Source of the DNA: Chloroflexota bacterium
GTDB taxonomy: Bacteria; Chloroflexota; Dehalococcoidia; Bin125
DNA: 64,000 bases
NCBI GenBank assembly: GCA_026707145.1
Contig: JAPOXK010000011.1
Location: forward strand, 161,908 to 225,907
Direction of reading: 5' to 3'
A model generated the notes under the pieces. The model was not told the origin of the DNA, ran no database searches, and worked only from the letters and a program-made list of their open reading frames with translations. Below, one piece after another: positions 1 to 8,767 of this stretch. A program made the translations under genes and the position numbers. Every line of letters starts with the position of its first letter. Position 1 is the stretch's first letter.

Positions 1-72
1 CGCCGGTCGCCGGCTAGTGCAGGCGCGGCGGCGGCGCGAACCGTAAAGCGGCGAGCGCGGAGCGAAAGCACC

Positions 73-1497
73 GTGATCCCGACGACCATCGCCGCGACCG
101 CAACCGGGCTCGACCGCGGCGATTTCTCCGCGCGCGAAGTCGTCGAAGAGACCTTTCGCCGCATTGATCATTCTGACGATCGGATTCGGGCCTGGTTGCG
201 GCTTTGTCCGGAACGGGCTCTCGAAGAGGCGGATGCCTCCGACGCGCGCCGCGCCGCTGGGCAACGCCTCGGCGCACTCGACGGCATCCCCTTCGGCATC
301 AAGGACATCATCGATACGGAGGGCGTCGAGACCACCTGCGCCTCGGACGTCCTTGCGGGCAACGTCCCAGCGGAAGACGCCACTGCCGTCGCTCGCCTGC
401 GCGCCGCGGGCGCCATCGCCGTCGGCAAAGTCAACACACACGCCTTCGCTTACGGCGTCGTCTCTCCGCCGACGCGGAACCCTTGGCATGCCGGTCACAT
501 CCCGAGCGGCTCCAGCGGGGGCTCCGGTGCTGCCGTTGCTGCCACCCACGTCCCTCTCACGCTCGGCACGGATACCGGCTGCTCGATCCGTGCTCCCGCC
601 GCGCTGTGCGGCATCAGCGGCCTCAAGCCCACCTTTGGCCGCGTGCCCAAGGACGGCGTCGCCGTCCTCTGTTGGTCCCTCGATCACGTGGGTCCCATGT
701 GCTGGACTGCCGAGGACGCTGCCATCGCCCTCAACGCGCTGGCCGGCCGCAGCCTTCGCGACCCGACCTCTTCCCGCCGCCCCAGCGAGGATTTCACTCG
801 TGAGCTCGGGCAGTCCATCGCCGGCCTGCGCATCGGCGTGCCCGGGGGGTACTTCACCAGTCACTTCCCGGCCGTCACCGCCGCCATCGAGACGGCTGCG
901 GAGACGCTCGATCGGCTGGGCGCGACGCTCTGCCCCATCGCCACTGCCCCCACCGTCGGCGGTCTGACGCCGCACGTCCCCGGCCTCGCCATCCACTTCT
1001 CCGAGCCGCTGGCTTGGCACGCGAATCGCTTCTCCCGCCAGCGCGGCGACTATCCCGGGGATGTCGCGACGTTCCTCCAACACGGCGCCGCCATGCTTGC
1101 CACCGATTACATCAACGCCCGGCGTTACCGCAGCCGCTTCAATCTGGAGATGCAGCGCCTCTACGAGCGCCATCAGATCGATCTCCTGATCACGCCCACG
1201 GTTCCCGTGACCGCTGGGGCCGTGGACCAGGAGGACTACCGCTCTGCTGACGGCCTCGTCGAAGATCTCGTTTGGGCCTCGGTGCGCTGCGCCTTTCCCT
1301 TCAACATGACCGGTCAGCCCGCGCTCACCGTCCCTTGTGGTTTCGATGATGCCGGTTTGCCCATCGGCTTGCAGATCGCCGGCCGCCCTTGGGCCGAGGC
1401 GACCGTCCTTCGCGTTGGTCACGCGTTCCAGCATGCGACCGACTGGCACACGCGCCGGCCGCCCACGGTGGAATCTGCCGCAGCCCGGTCCGCCTGA
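73..1497 (+). CDS. Amidase-signature hydrolase, tandem copy 1
   Basis: Member of the amidase signature family (474 aa), expected to hydrolyse a carboxamide or related C-N bond in the cytoplasm. The Ser-cisSer-Lys triad is readable: Lys77 in GIKD, cis-Ser147 in SGSSGG, nucleophile Ser171 in TGCSIR, with the family's 24-residue Ser-Ser spacing. The second Gly of the usual TGGSIR is Cys. GTG start, with a GGAG about ten bases upstream. It is the first of three adjacent paralogues, followed by a peptide-type ABC transporter on the same strand, suggesting uptake and hydrolysis of one class of amide. Substrate cannot be read from sequence. Confidence 0.9.
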   Translation: MIPTTIAATATGLDRGDFSAREVVEETFRRIDHSDDRIRAWLRLCPERALEEADASDARRAAGQRLGALDGIPFGIKDIIDTEGVETTCASDVLAGNVPAEDATAVARLRAAGAIAVGKVNTHAFAYGVVSPPTRNPWHAGHIPSGSSGGSGAAVAATHVPLTLGTDTGCSIRAPAALCGISGLKPTFGRVPKDGVAVLCWSLDHVGPMCWTAEDAAIALNALAGRSLRDPTSSRRPSEDFTRELGQSIAGLRIGVPGGYFTSHFPAVTAAIETAAETLDRLGATLCPIATAPTVGGLTPHVPGLAIHFSEPLAWHANRFSRQRGDYPGDVATFLQHGAAMLATDYINARRYRSRFNLEMQRLYERHQIDLLITPTVPVTAGAVDQEDYRSADGLVEDLVWASVRCAFPFNMTGQPALTVPCGFDDAGLPIGLQIAGRPWAEATVLRVGHAFQHATDWHTRRPPTVESAAARSA

Positions 1498-1505
1498 GGT
1501 CGGCG

Positions 1506-2927
1506 ATGTCACCTCCGCTCACCGTCGCTGCGATCGCGCGCTCCCTGGCCGCCGGGGAATGCTCCGCCCTGGAGATCGCCGACGGTTGCCTTCGCCGGAT
1601 CGACGAAACCGATGCGGCCGTCAAAGCCTGGAGCCGTCTTTGCGCCGATCGCGCGCGGCGTGAAGCCGCCGCTTCCGACGCACGCCGCGCCCGCGGCGCG
1701 GCCCGCGGTCTCTTGGACGGGGTGCCGTTCGGGGTCAAGGACATCATCGATACGGAGGGCGTCGAGACCACTTGCTCGGCGGACCTCCTTGCGGGCAACG
1801 TTCCCCAAACGGACGCCACGACCGTCGCGCGTCTGCGCGCCGCCGGGGCCGTTATGCTTGGCAAGGTCAATACGCAACCGTTCGCCTACGGCGTGACCAC
1901 CCCCCCGACGCGCAACCCTTGGAACCTGGATCATGTTCCCGGCGGCTCCAGCGGGGGCTCTGGCGCTGCCGTCGCCGCGCGACAGGTGCCCTTCGCTCTC
2001 GGCACCGACACCGGCGGCTCCATCCGCATCCCCGCGGCGCTGAACGGGGTCACCGGCCTCCGGCCTACGTTCGGCCGGGTCCCCAAAGACCGCACGGCGG
2101 TCGTCGGCTACAGTCTCGACACCGTCGGTCCCCTCTGTCTCACCGCTGAAGATGCCGGCTCCGTCCTCAACGCCATCGCCGGCTACACCCCCGATGACCC
2201 CAGCGCTGCCCGTGTCCCTCCCATGGATTTCACCGCTGATCTAGCGGCGGCGGGCGATGCGCGGCCGCTGCAAGGGTTGCGTGTCGGCCTCATGGGCGGT
2301 TACTTCACCAGCCGTTTCCCCGATGTGACCGAAGCCGTCCGCGCCGCCGCCGCCGTGCTGGAGCAACTGGGCGCAAGCGTGCGCGACATCCCCGCCCCTA
2401 CCGTCGACGGCATCGCGCCGCACGTCCCCGGATTCGCCGTACGCATGCCGGAAGCCGCTGCTTGGCACGCTGGCCGCATCCGCAGGCAAGAGGACGACTA
2501 CCCGCCCATCACCGTCCGCTTGGTCCGCCCCGGCGACTTCATCCTCGCCACCGACTACATCAATGGCCGCCGCTACCGGCGCCGCTATGGCACCGTCATG
2601 CGTCGCCTCTACGACGACTTCGACGTCACGATCACTCCCACCGTTCCCGCTCCCGCGGTCCGCCAAGGCGAAACCCACTACCACTCTCCGGACGGCTTTG
2701 AGGAAGAACTCGTCTTCGGCACCATCCGCTGCACGTTCCCGTTCAGCCTCACCGGCCAGCCGGTGCTGACCGTGCCCTGTGGCTTCACCGCCAACGCGCT
2801 CCCCGTCGGCTTACAGATCGCCGGCCGCCCTTGGGCGGAGGCCACCATCCTCCGCGTCGGCCACGCCTTCCAACAGGCCACGGACTGGCACGACCGCCGT
2901 CCCCCTGCTGGGGCGGTGCTCGACTAG
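1506..2927 (+). CDS. Amidase-signature hydrolase, tandem copy 2
   Basis: Second tandem amidase (473 aa). Triad Lys78 (GVKD), cis-Ser148 (GGSSGG), nucleophile Ser172 (TGGSIR). The frame stays open upstream into copy 1, but the ATG at 1506, nine bases after the stop of copy 1 and preceded by GAGG, aligns with the start of the neighbouring copies and gives the same length. It is close to copy 1: a 37-base block (1735-1771) is identical to 299-335 of copy 1, and the C-terminal [11 protein letters not shown] segment is shared. Recent duplication or gene conversion is likely. Substrate unknown. Confidence 0.9.
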   Translation: MSPPLTVAAIARSLAAGECSALEIADGCLRRIDETDAAVKAWSRLCADRARREAAASDARRARGAARGLLDGVPFGVKDIIDTEGVETTCSADLLAGNVPQTDATTVARLRAAGAVMLGKVNTQPFAYGVTTPPTRNPWNLDHVPGGSSGGSGAAVAARQVPFALGTDTGGSIRIPAALNGVTGLRPTFGRVPKDRTAVVGYSLDTVGPLCLTAEDAGSVLNAIAGYTPDDPSAARVPPMDFTADLAAAGDARPLQGLRVGLMGGYFTSRFPDVTEAVRAAAAVLEQLGASVRDIPAPTVDGIAPHVPGFAVRMPEAAAWHAGRIRRQEDDYPPITVRLVRPGDFILATDYINGRRYRRRYGTVMRRLYDDFDVTITPTVPAPAVRQGETHYHSPDGFEEELVFGTIRCTFPFSLTGQPVLTVPCGFTANALPVGLQIAGRPWAEATILRVGHAFQQATDWHDRRPPAGAVLD

Positions 2928-2966
2928 ACTGCCCCGCGTCGCCGCCTCTAGCACCAAGGAGCAGCT

Positions 2967-4358
2967 ATGGACTCGTTCACCGTGGAGCGCCTTGACGCCG
3001 GACTTCAAGCAGGCGAATTCTCCAGTCGCGAGATCGTGACGCAAGCGATCGCGCGCATCGGCGAAACTGATGCAACGCTGCAGGCTTGGGTGACGCTTGC
3101 TCCCGATCGCGCACTGGCCGAGGCCGACGCTGCCGACACGCGCCGCGCCGCCGGGCGCCGGATCGGCCCCTTGGACGGCATCCCGTACGCTTGCAAGGAT
3201 CTGATCGACACCGCCGACGTGGAGACCACATCCTCCTCAAAGGTGCTGCGTCACAACGTTCCTTCCCGAGATGCCACCGTGGTGCAGCGCCTGCGCGCCG
3301 CCGGCGCTGTCATGCTCGGGAAGACCAACACCCATGAGTTCGCCTTCGGCATCCTCTCACCGCCGACGCGCAATCCCTGGGATGCGGCCACTGCCCGCAC
3401 GCCGGGCGGCTCCAGTGGTGGCACCGCCGCCGCCATCGCCGCCCAACAGGTCCCGTTCGGCCTCGGCACCGACACCGGCGGCTCTATTCGCATCCCCGCT
3501 GCGCTCTGCGGCATCACCGGCCTGAAAGCGACGATGGGCCGCGTCCCCAAGGACGGCGTCGCCGTCCTCACTTGGTCGATGGATCACGTCGGTCCGATGT
3601 GCTGGACGGCTGCGGATGCCGCTCTCGTCCTCAACGCACTCGCCGGCCACAGTGACTTGGACGCGACGACCGCGCGCAAGCCCGTGCCCGACTATGCCGC
3701 CACGCTCGGCCGCCCGATCGCCGGGCTTCGCGTAGGCGTCGCCGTCGGATATTTCACGACGCACTACCCGGACATCGCTGCTGCGTTCGACGAAGCGGTC
3801 GCCGTCCTCCGGCAGCTCGGCGCCGCCACTTCTGAAGTCCGCATGCCGCTGAGCCTGGACCTTACGCAAGAGACGGGAGCCGGCCTCAACGCCGAGGCCT
3901 CCGCCTGGCACGGTGCCCGCCTGCGGCGCCAAGCCGACGACTACCAACCGGATGTCCGCGGCTGGCTGAAGCAGGGCGAACTCGTCCTCGCCACCGACTA
4001 CATCAACGCCCGCCGCAATCGCACACGCATCGGCGCCGACATGCGCGACCTCTTCAACGAGCATCGCCTTGACGTCCTTGTCACACCCACTGTTCCTACC
4101 ACTGCCGCCGCCTTCGAGCAGGAGGAGTTCGTCGCGCCGGACGGCTTCCGTGAGCCGGTGATGGTCGCCTCGCTGCGCGGCACCTGGCCCTTTAACCTGA
4201 CCGGCCAGCCTGCGCTGACCGTCCCTTGCGGCTTCGACGATCAGGGACTCCCGGTCGGCCTGCAGATCGCCGGCCGTCCTTGGGACGAGGCCCAAGTGCT
4301 CCGTGTGGGGCACCAATTTCAGCTCACCACGGACTGGCACCGGCGGCGTCCCGCCTGA
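2967..4358 (+). CDS. Amidase-signature hydrolase, tandem copy 3
   Basis: Third tandem amidase (463 aa), with triad Lys77 (ACKD), cis-Ser149 (GGSSGG) and nucleophile Ser173 (TGGSIR). ATG start with a strong AAGGAG five bases upstream. It is more diverged from copies 1 and 2 than they are from each other, for example TADVETTSSS where they have TEGVETTC, so it is probably the older branch of the array. It lies 39 bp after copy 2 and 267 bp before the ABC transporter genes. A shared role with the transporter is inferred from position only. Confidence 0.9.
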   Translation: MDSFTVERLDAGLQAGEFSSREIVTQAIARIGETDATLQAWVTLAPDRALAEADAADTRRAAGRRIGPLDGIPYACKDLIDTADVETTSSSKVLRHNVPSRDATVVQRLRAAGAVMLGKTNTHEFAFGILSPPTRNPWDAATARTPGGSSGGTAAAIAAQQVPFGLGTDTGGSIRIPAALCGITGLKATMGRVPKDGVAVLTWSMDHVGPMCWTAADAALVLNALAGHSDLDATTARKPVPDYAATLGRPIAGLRVGVAVGYFTTHYPDIAAAFDEAVAVLRQLGAATSEVRMPLSLDLTQETGAGLNAEASAWHGARLRRQADDYQPDVRGWLKQGELVLATDYINARRNRTRIGADMRDLFNEHRLDVLVTPTVPTTAAAFEQEEFVAPDGFREPVMVASLRGTWPFNLTGQPALTVPCGFDDQGLPVGLQIAGRPWDEAQVLRVGHQFQLTTDWHRRRPA

Positions 4359-4425
4359 GACTGATCTGTCCGGCAGTGACCCTCGCGCGCGTCCCAGGGG
4401 TCTGCTCCGCGGCATTGCCCATAGG

Positions 4426-4465
4426 GTTGCAGCAGGACGCGCTGACAACTAAGTTATGCTGCAAC
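4426..4465. promoter_or_regulatory. Inverted repeat in front of ABC transporter operon
   Basis: Perfect 9-bp arms GTTGCAGCA (4426-4434) and TGCTGCAAC (4457-4465) separated by 22 bp, in the 267-bp gap between amidase 3 and the transporter genes. TTGCAG at 4427-4432 and TAAGTT at 4450-4455 have 17-bp spacing and could be a weak sigma-70 type promoter, in which case the repeat would overlap it like an operator. No other signal is seen in this gap. Confidence 0.3.
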
Positions 4466-4625
4466 TTGAGCCGGGTGGCTGGAGCAAGGGACTCTGAGCA
4501 GCTATCCCGTGGCTTGAGGAGCGAGCGCTGCGGCTACAGGAGCCGCGTCGGCAATCGAAGTTGGAATGCCCCGTGATGATTCTCGCGGCGGCTAGGGCGA
4601 GCGCAGTAGTTGGAGCGGTGGTGCC

Positions 4626-5708
4626 GTGACTCTGATTGCCAAAGGCCTTAACGCGCTTCTCTCGCCGTTCAAGGCGATGCTCAGTTCACCTTTCATTCGC
4701 CGCCGCCTTCTCTTTTTCCTCCCCCAACTCTTCATTGTCACCATCATCACCTTCATTCTCTTGAAACTGGTCCCCGGCGATATCGTTGACGTCCTTCTCG
4801 GCGGGCTCTCCACTGAGGTCCAGCGGAATTCCCTGCGGGAGGATCTCGGCCTCAACGATCCGGTCATCTCCCAATACTTCACCTATATCGACGGGCTGGT
4901 GCATGGCGACTTAGGCAAGTCCTTCTTCACCGGACAGTCCGTCGCCCATGATTTCAGGGACCGGCTCCCGGCAACCCTGGAATTCATCACCACCGCGCTC
5001 GTCGTCGCGCTCCTCATCATGATTCCCTTGGGGATTCGGGCTGGCTCTCCTAAGCAGACGGGCTGGACTGCCAAGCTCGACAGAGCGCTTTCCAAAGTGG
5101 TGACGTTTTACGGGCTCTTGGCCGGATCGCTCGCCGACTTTTGGCTGGCTCTGATCCTCATCTTCCTCTTCTACGCGACGGCGGACATCGTCCCCGAGCC
5201 TGGCGGTTACTTCGCTCTGGGCGCGGAGCCGGAAAAGACCACGGGCTTCAACGTGATCGACTCGATCATCCATGGGGATGGCGGCGCGCTGAAGTCCTAC
5301 GTCGGGCATATGGTCCTGCCCGTCGCGACCTTGGTCTTCGTCTACGGCGGCCCGATTCTCAAGATGACGATCACGTCGATGGCCGAGATCCAGAGCAGCG
5401 CTTACGTGGAGAACGCCCGGGGGATGGGCCTCAAGACCGGCACGATTCGCTGGATGCAGTTCCGCAATGCCTTGCCCCCGATCATCACCATCATCGGCGT
5501 GATCTACGGTTTCCTCCTCGGTGGTGCCGTGTTGGTTGAGCGGATCTTCAGCTTGAACGGTTTTGGCAACTACGGTGTGGAGTCCGTCTTGCAGAACGAC
5601 TTCCTCGCCGCCCAGAGCTTCATGCTGGTGGCGGCGATCTGGGTCATGCTGGTCTACCTGATCGTCGATATCGCCCATGCCGCCTTGGACCCGAGGATCC
5701 GTCTGTGA
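4626..5708 (+). CDS. ABC transporter permease, DppB/OppB type
   Basis: First inner-membrane permease of a peptide/nickel/opine-type ABC importer (360 aa). The N-terminus has a hydrophobic helix after RRRLLFFLPQ, a periplasmic loop with SKQYFTYIDG-like features typical of DppB, several further membrane segments, and the cytoplasmic EAA loop seen as ENARGMGLKTGTIRW that contacts an ATPase subunit. The C-terminal DPRIRL ending is typical of the family. GTG start at 4626; an ATG at 4677 is an alternative. It overlaps the next permease by 4 bp. No substrate-binding protein gene accompanies it here. Confidence 0.9.
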   Translation: MTLIAKGLNALLSPFKAMLSSPFIRRRLLFFLPQLFIVTIITFILLKLVPGDIVDVLLGGLSTEVQRNSLREDLGLNDPVISQYFTYIDGLVHGDLGKSFFTGQSVAHDFRDRLPATLEFITTALVVALLIMIPLGIRAGSPKQTGWTAKLDRALSKVVTFYGLLAGSLADFWLALILIFLFYATADIVPEPGGYFALGAEPEKTTGFNVIDSIIHGDGGALKSYVGHMVLPVATLVFVYGGPILKMTITSMAEIQSSAYVENARGMGLKTGTIRWMQFRNALPPIITIIGVIYGFLLGGAVLVERIFSLNGFGNYGVESVLQNDFLAAQSFMLVAAIWVMLVYLIVDIAHAALDPRIRL

Positions 5709-6691
5709 CCACAACCGACACCCCGGAAACTGTGGACTCCTTCGCCGCGTCCGGTGACGGCCGGATTCACGGCCTCAGGCGCATGCTCTTCCGGAAGCCG
5801 GGGTTGACGACGGCCGCGGTTTACGGCGGAGTCGGCATCATCCTTCTGCTCACGGTCATCGGGCCGAGTATTGGACCGTGGCTCGCCGACGCGGGCTGTG
5901 CTTGCGGCTGGGGATCGGAGCAGATTGACTCGGGACATGCGTTGGAAGGACCCAGCGGCACGCACTTCTTCGGCACCGACCGTTCTGGACAGGATGTCTT
6001 CAGCCGCGTCCTGGCAGCCCCCCGCATCAACCTCGTGATCGCTCTTGCCGCCACCGCGCTCTCCGTCGTCATCGGCGTACCGCTGGGTCTGCTGGCGGGC
6101 TACATCGGAGGCCGCGCCCTCGCGGCGACCGCGACCAGCGAGCTCATCATGCGCTTCATGGATGTCTTGCAGTCCTTCCCGCTCTTCGTGTTTGCCGTCG
6201 TGCTCGTCGCCGTCCGGGGGCAATCCACGGAGATCGTGATCATCGCCTTAACCATCGTGAACTTGCCGGTCTTCGCGCGTCTCGCACGTGCGGAGATGCT
6301 CACCGTTCGCGAGCAACCCTATGCGGACGCAGCCCGCATCCTCGGCCACGGCAACTTCCGCCTGATCTTCCGGCACCTCGCCCCCAACTCCGTTGCCTCC
6401 AGTGTGGCAACGGTGCCCATGGTCATCGGCTTCGTCATCCTCTTTACGGCCAGCCTCAGCTTCGTTGGTGCCGGCGTGAAGCCGCCGACGGCGGAGTTGG
6501 GCGGCATGATCCGCGTCGGCGCCAACAATATGGTCACCGGTGAGTGGTGGCCCTCGATCTTCCCAGGCGTCGCGCTCGGCCTCATGGTTTTGATCTTCGC
6601 CTTCGCTGCGCAGGACATCGCCGCTCGGATGCGGGCTGTCAAGCGCGCGGAGGGTCTCATGTCAGCCGAAACTTCAGTGGAAGCCGGTTAA
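5705..6691 (+). CDS. ABC transporter permease, DppC/OppC type
   Basis: Second permease (328 aa) of the same importer. It has the DppC layout: a first membrane helix around residues 35-60, the extracytoplasmic segment with HFFGTDRSGQDVFSRV that marks DppC/OppC proteins, then five further helices with the EAA loop ADAARILGHGNF. It starts with GTG inside the last codons of the first permease (GTGA overlap), and its TAA shares bases with the ATG of the downstream ATPase, so the three genes are translationally coupled. Confidence 0.92.
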   Translation: MTTTDTPETVDSFAASGDGRIHGLRRMLFRKPGLTTAAVYGGVGIILLLTVIGPSIGPWLADAGCACGWGSEQIDSGHALEGPSGTHFFGTDRSGQDVFSRVLAAPRINLVIALAATALSVVIGVPLGLLAGYIGGRALAATATSELIMRFMDVLQSFPLFVFAVVLVAVRGQSTEIVIIALTIVNLPVFARLARAEMLTVREQPYADAARILGHGNFRLIFRHLAPNSVASSVATVPMVIGFVILFTASLSFVGAGVKPPTAELGGMIRVGANNMVTGEWWPSIFPGVALGLMVLIFAFAAQDIAARMRAVKRAEGLMSAETSVEAG

Positions 6692-7518
6692 TGCTCGAGA
6701 TCAAGAACCTCACCGTGGGCCTGCCCAGTCGAGCCGAGTCCGGGTTCGACACCATGCTCGAAGATGTCTCTCTCAGCGTGGAGGCAGGCCAGTCGCTGGG
6801 ACTCGTCGGCGAGGCGGGCTCCGGAAAGTCGCTGCTTGTCCACGCCATCGGCGGTCTCCTGCGCCCCCCCGTCGTCCCCATCGGCGGCGAGATCTTGTTT
6901 GAAGGCCAGGATCTGCTGTCCATGCCTCCCGATGACCGCCGGTTAATCCTGGGAGAGGAACTCTCTCTGGTGCTGCCCGGGGGCCGCATCCGGCTGAACC
7001 CCCTCGAGAAAGTGGGCCGCCAGATTGTGCGTGTCCTGCGGGACCACCATCCCGAGATGGCCAAGGCAGAAGCGCTAGAGCGTGCGATTCAGCTCCTCGA
7101 TCGTGTCGGCATTCCCGATCCGGACAAGCGCGCCTTGGCTTACCCGCACGAGCTCAGCGGCGGCATGGCCCAGCGCACGGTCGTCGCCATGGCCTTGGCG
7201 AACTCTCCCCGTTTCATCGTCGCCGATGAGCCCACCACGGGGATTGACGTCACCATCCAGCGCCAGATTCTGGAGGACTTCGCCGGTCTCATCCGCGAGG
7301 ACAATGTGGGTCTCTTGATCGTCACGCGCGATCTCGGCATCGTTGCCCACTTCTGTGACCGCGTCGCCGTCGTCAGCGAGGGACGGATCGTTGAGAATGC
7401 CGAAGTCCGCACGTTCTTCAAGGAGCAGCAGCATCCGGTCAGCCAGGAGTTGATGCGAGCCACTGTATTGGAGCGCCAGAAGGCGGCCGAATGGTCTGCC
7501 GCCGCGGCCTCACGCTAG
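6691..7518 (+). CDS. ABC transporter ATPase, DppD type, degenerate Q- and H-loops
   Basis: ATPase subunit (275 aa) of the dipeptide-type importer. Walker A GEAGSGKS (40-47), signature LSGGM (155-159) and Walker B FIVADE (175-180) are intact. Two otherwise near-invariant residues are changed: the Q-loop, normally FQDP before SLNP, reads LPGG with Pro96 at the Gln position, and the H-loop VTRDLG has Arg213 where His is expected. The usual C-terminal oligopeptide extension is also very short. ATG at 6691 is chosen because it overlaps the permease stop (TAATG) and removes an unrelated 49-residue leader. Expected to heterodimerise with the product of the next gene. Confidence 0.88.
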   Translation: MLEIKNLTVGLPSRAESGFDTMLEDVSLSVEAGQSLGLVGEAGSGKSLLVHAIGGLLRPPVVPIGGEILFEGQDLLSMPPDDRRLILGEELSLVLPGGRIRLNPLEKVGRQIVRVLRDHHPEMAKAEALERAIQLLDRVGIPDPDKRALAYPHELSGGMAQRTVVAMALANSPRFIVADEPTTGIDVTIQRQILEDFAGLIREDNVGLLIVTRDLGIVAHFCDRVAVVSEGRIVENAEVRTFFKEQQHPVSQELMRATVLERQKAAEWSAAAASR

Positions 7519-7550
7519 CGCAACCACGACGAAGCGGATGATGTGACGGA

Positions 7551-8615
7551 GTGACTGACAACGTGACAACCGACACTCAATCCCCAGACGCACCCGCTAC
7601 CCCTTCGACGGACGCCGAATCCGTCTCGCCGGGAGACGACATCCTCATTGATGTCCGCAACCTTGCGAAGCACTTCAAGATCTCGCGGCATGAGAATCTC
7701 GTCGCCGTCGGCGGCGTCGATCTCACGATTGGCCGCGGTGAGACCGTCGGGCTCGTCGGCGAGTCGGGCTCGGGCAAGACGACCCTCGGCCGTGTCATGC
7801 TCCGTCTCACGGAGCCCACTGCGGGCGAAATCTGGTACGGCGGCCAGCGCATCAGTCATATGAGCACGGGCGAGTTCCGCAAGATCCGTCCCAAGCTCCA
7901 GATGGTTTTCCAAGATCCGTCCAACTCGCTCAACCCGCGCATGACGATCCGCACCGCCCTGCGCGACGCCGTGCGCATTCTCAAGCTCCCCCGTGACGAG
8001 CGGGAAAGGCGTATCGCCGAAGTCTTGGACGCCGTACAAGTCTCAGATGTCCTCGCTGATTCGCACCCCGAAGCCCTCACCGGCAGCCAGCAGCAACGCT
8101 GTGCCGTCGCGCGCTCCCTCATCATGCAGCCCGACCTCATCGTCCTCGACGAAGCCGTCTCCAACCTGGATGTGGGCGGCCGCCTCGAGATCATCGAGCT
8201 GCTCCAGGATGTGCAAGAGCGCTTCGGCGTCTCCTACCTCTTCATCTCCCACGACCTCACCGCCGTGCGCAGCATCAGCCATCGCGTCGCCGTGATGTAC
8301 CTCGGCCTCGTCGTTGAATTCGCTCCCACCGACACGGTCTTCGAGAACCCCGTCCATCCCTACACGCGCTCGCTGCTCTCTGCCGTCCTCTACCCGGATC
8401 CCGATGCGGGTCTGCCCGAGTACGCGCTCAGTGGCGAGATCCCCAGCCCCATCAACCTCCCGCCTGGCTGCAACCTCTACTCGCGCTGTCCGGTCCGTGA
8501 GCCGGAGTGCGAGCGTTGGGAGGCGGAGCTTCTTCCCGTCGAGCGTTCTGGCGGGATTGGCAACCACGGTGCTGCCTGCCGCCGCTTAGACGACATCCTG
8601 GCAGGGCGCGCTTAA
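7551..8615 (+). CDS. ABC transporter ATPase, DppF type, altered signature motif
   Basis: Second ATPase (354 aa). Walker A GESGSGKT (70-77), Q-loop Gln121 in VFQDPSNSLNP, Walker B LIVLDE (196-201) and H-loop His234 in ISHDL are canonical, and the C-terminal oligopeptide domain with its cysteines (CNLYSRCPVREPEC) is present. The signature motif reads LTGSQ (176-180) instead of LSGGQ, and the D-loop has DEAVSNLD instead of DEPVSALD. A 30-residue Ser/Thr/Asp-rich N-terminal tail precedes the domain. GTG start at 7551, 32 bp after the partner gene. Confidence 0.9.
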   Translation: MTDNVTTDTQSPDAPATPSTDAESVSPGDDILIDVRNLAKHFKISRHENLVAVGGVDLTIGRGETVGLVGESGSGKTTLGRVMLRLTEPTAGEIWYGGQRISHMSTGEFRKIRPKLQMVFQDPSNSLNPRMTIRTALRDAVRILKLPRDERERRIAEVLDAVQVSDVLADSHPEALTGSQQQRCAVARSLIMQPDLIVLDEAVSNLDVGGRLEIIELLQDVQERFGVSYLFISHDLTAVRSISHRVAVMYLGLVVEFAPTDTVFENPVHPYTRSLLSAVLYPDPDAGLPEYALSGEIPSPINLPPGCNLYSRCPVREPECERWEAELLPVERSGGIGNHGAACRRLDDILAGRA

Positions 8616-8767
8616 CCAGTCCGCTCCGGGTCCGGCGTCTCCGATCCATCCGCCCCGGCTGTCGCCCCGGCGTCTTCTCGGTTTGACGGGTCGGAGCGTG
8701 GCGTGATACACCGGCGCGCACACGCTCGACGAATGTTGTCCCGATCGACGACGGAGTGATCTCTCGG

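Noticed and set aside
1-72. 3' end of an upstream gene
   Set aside because: One frame ends in TAG at 15-17, but five codons are too few to support a call.
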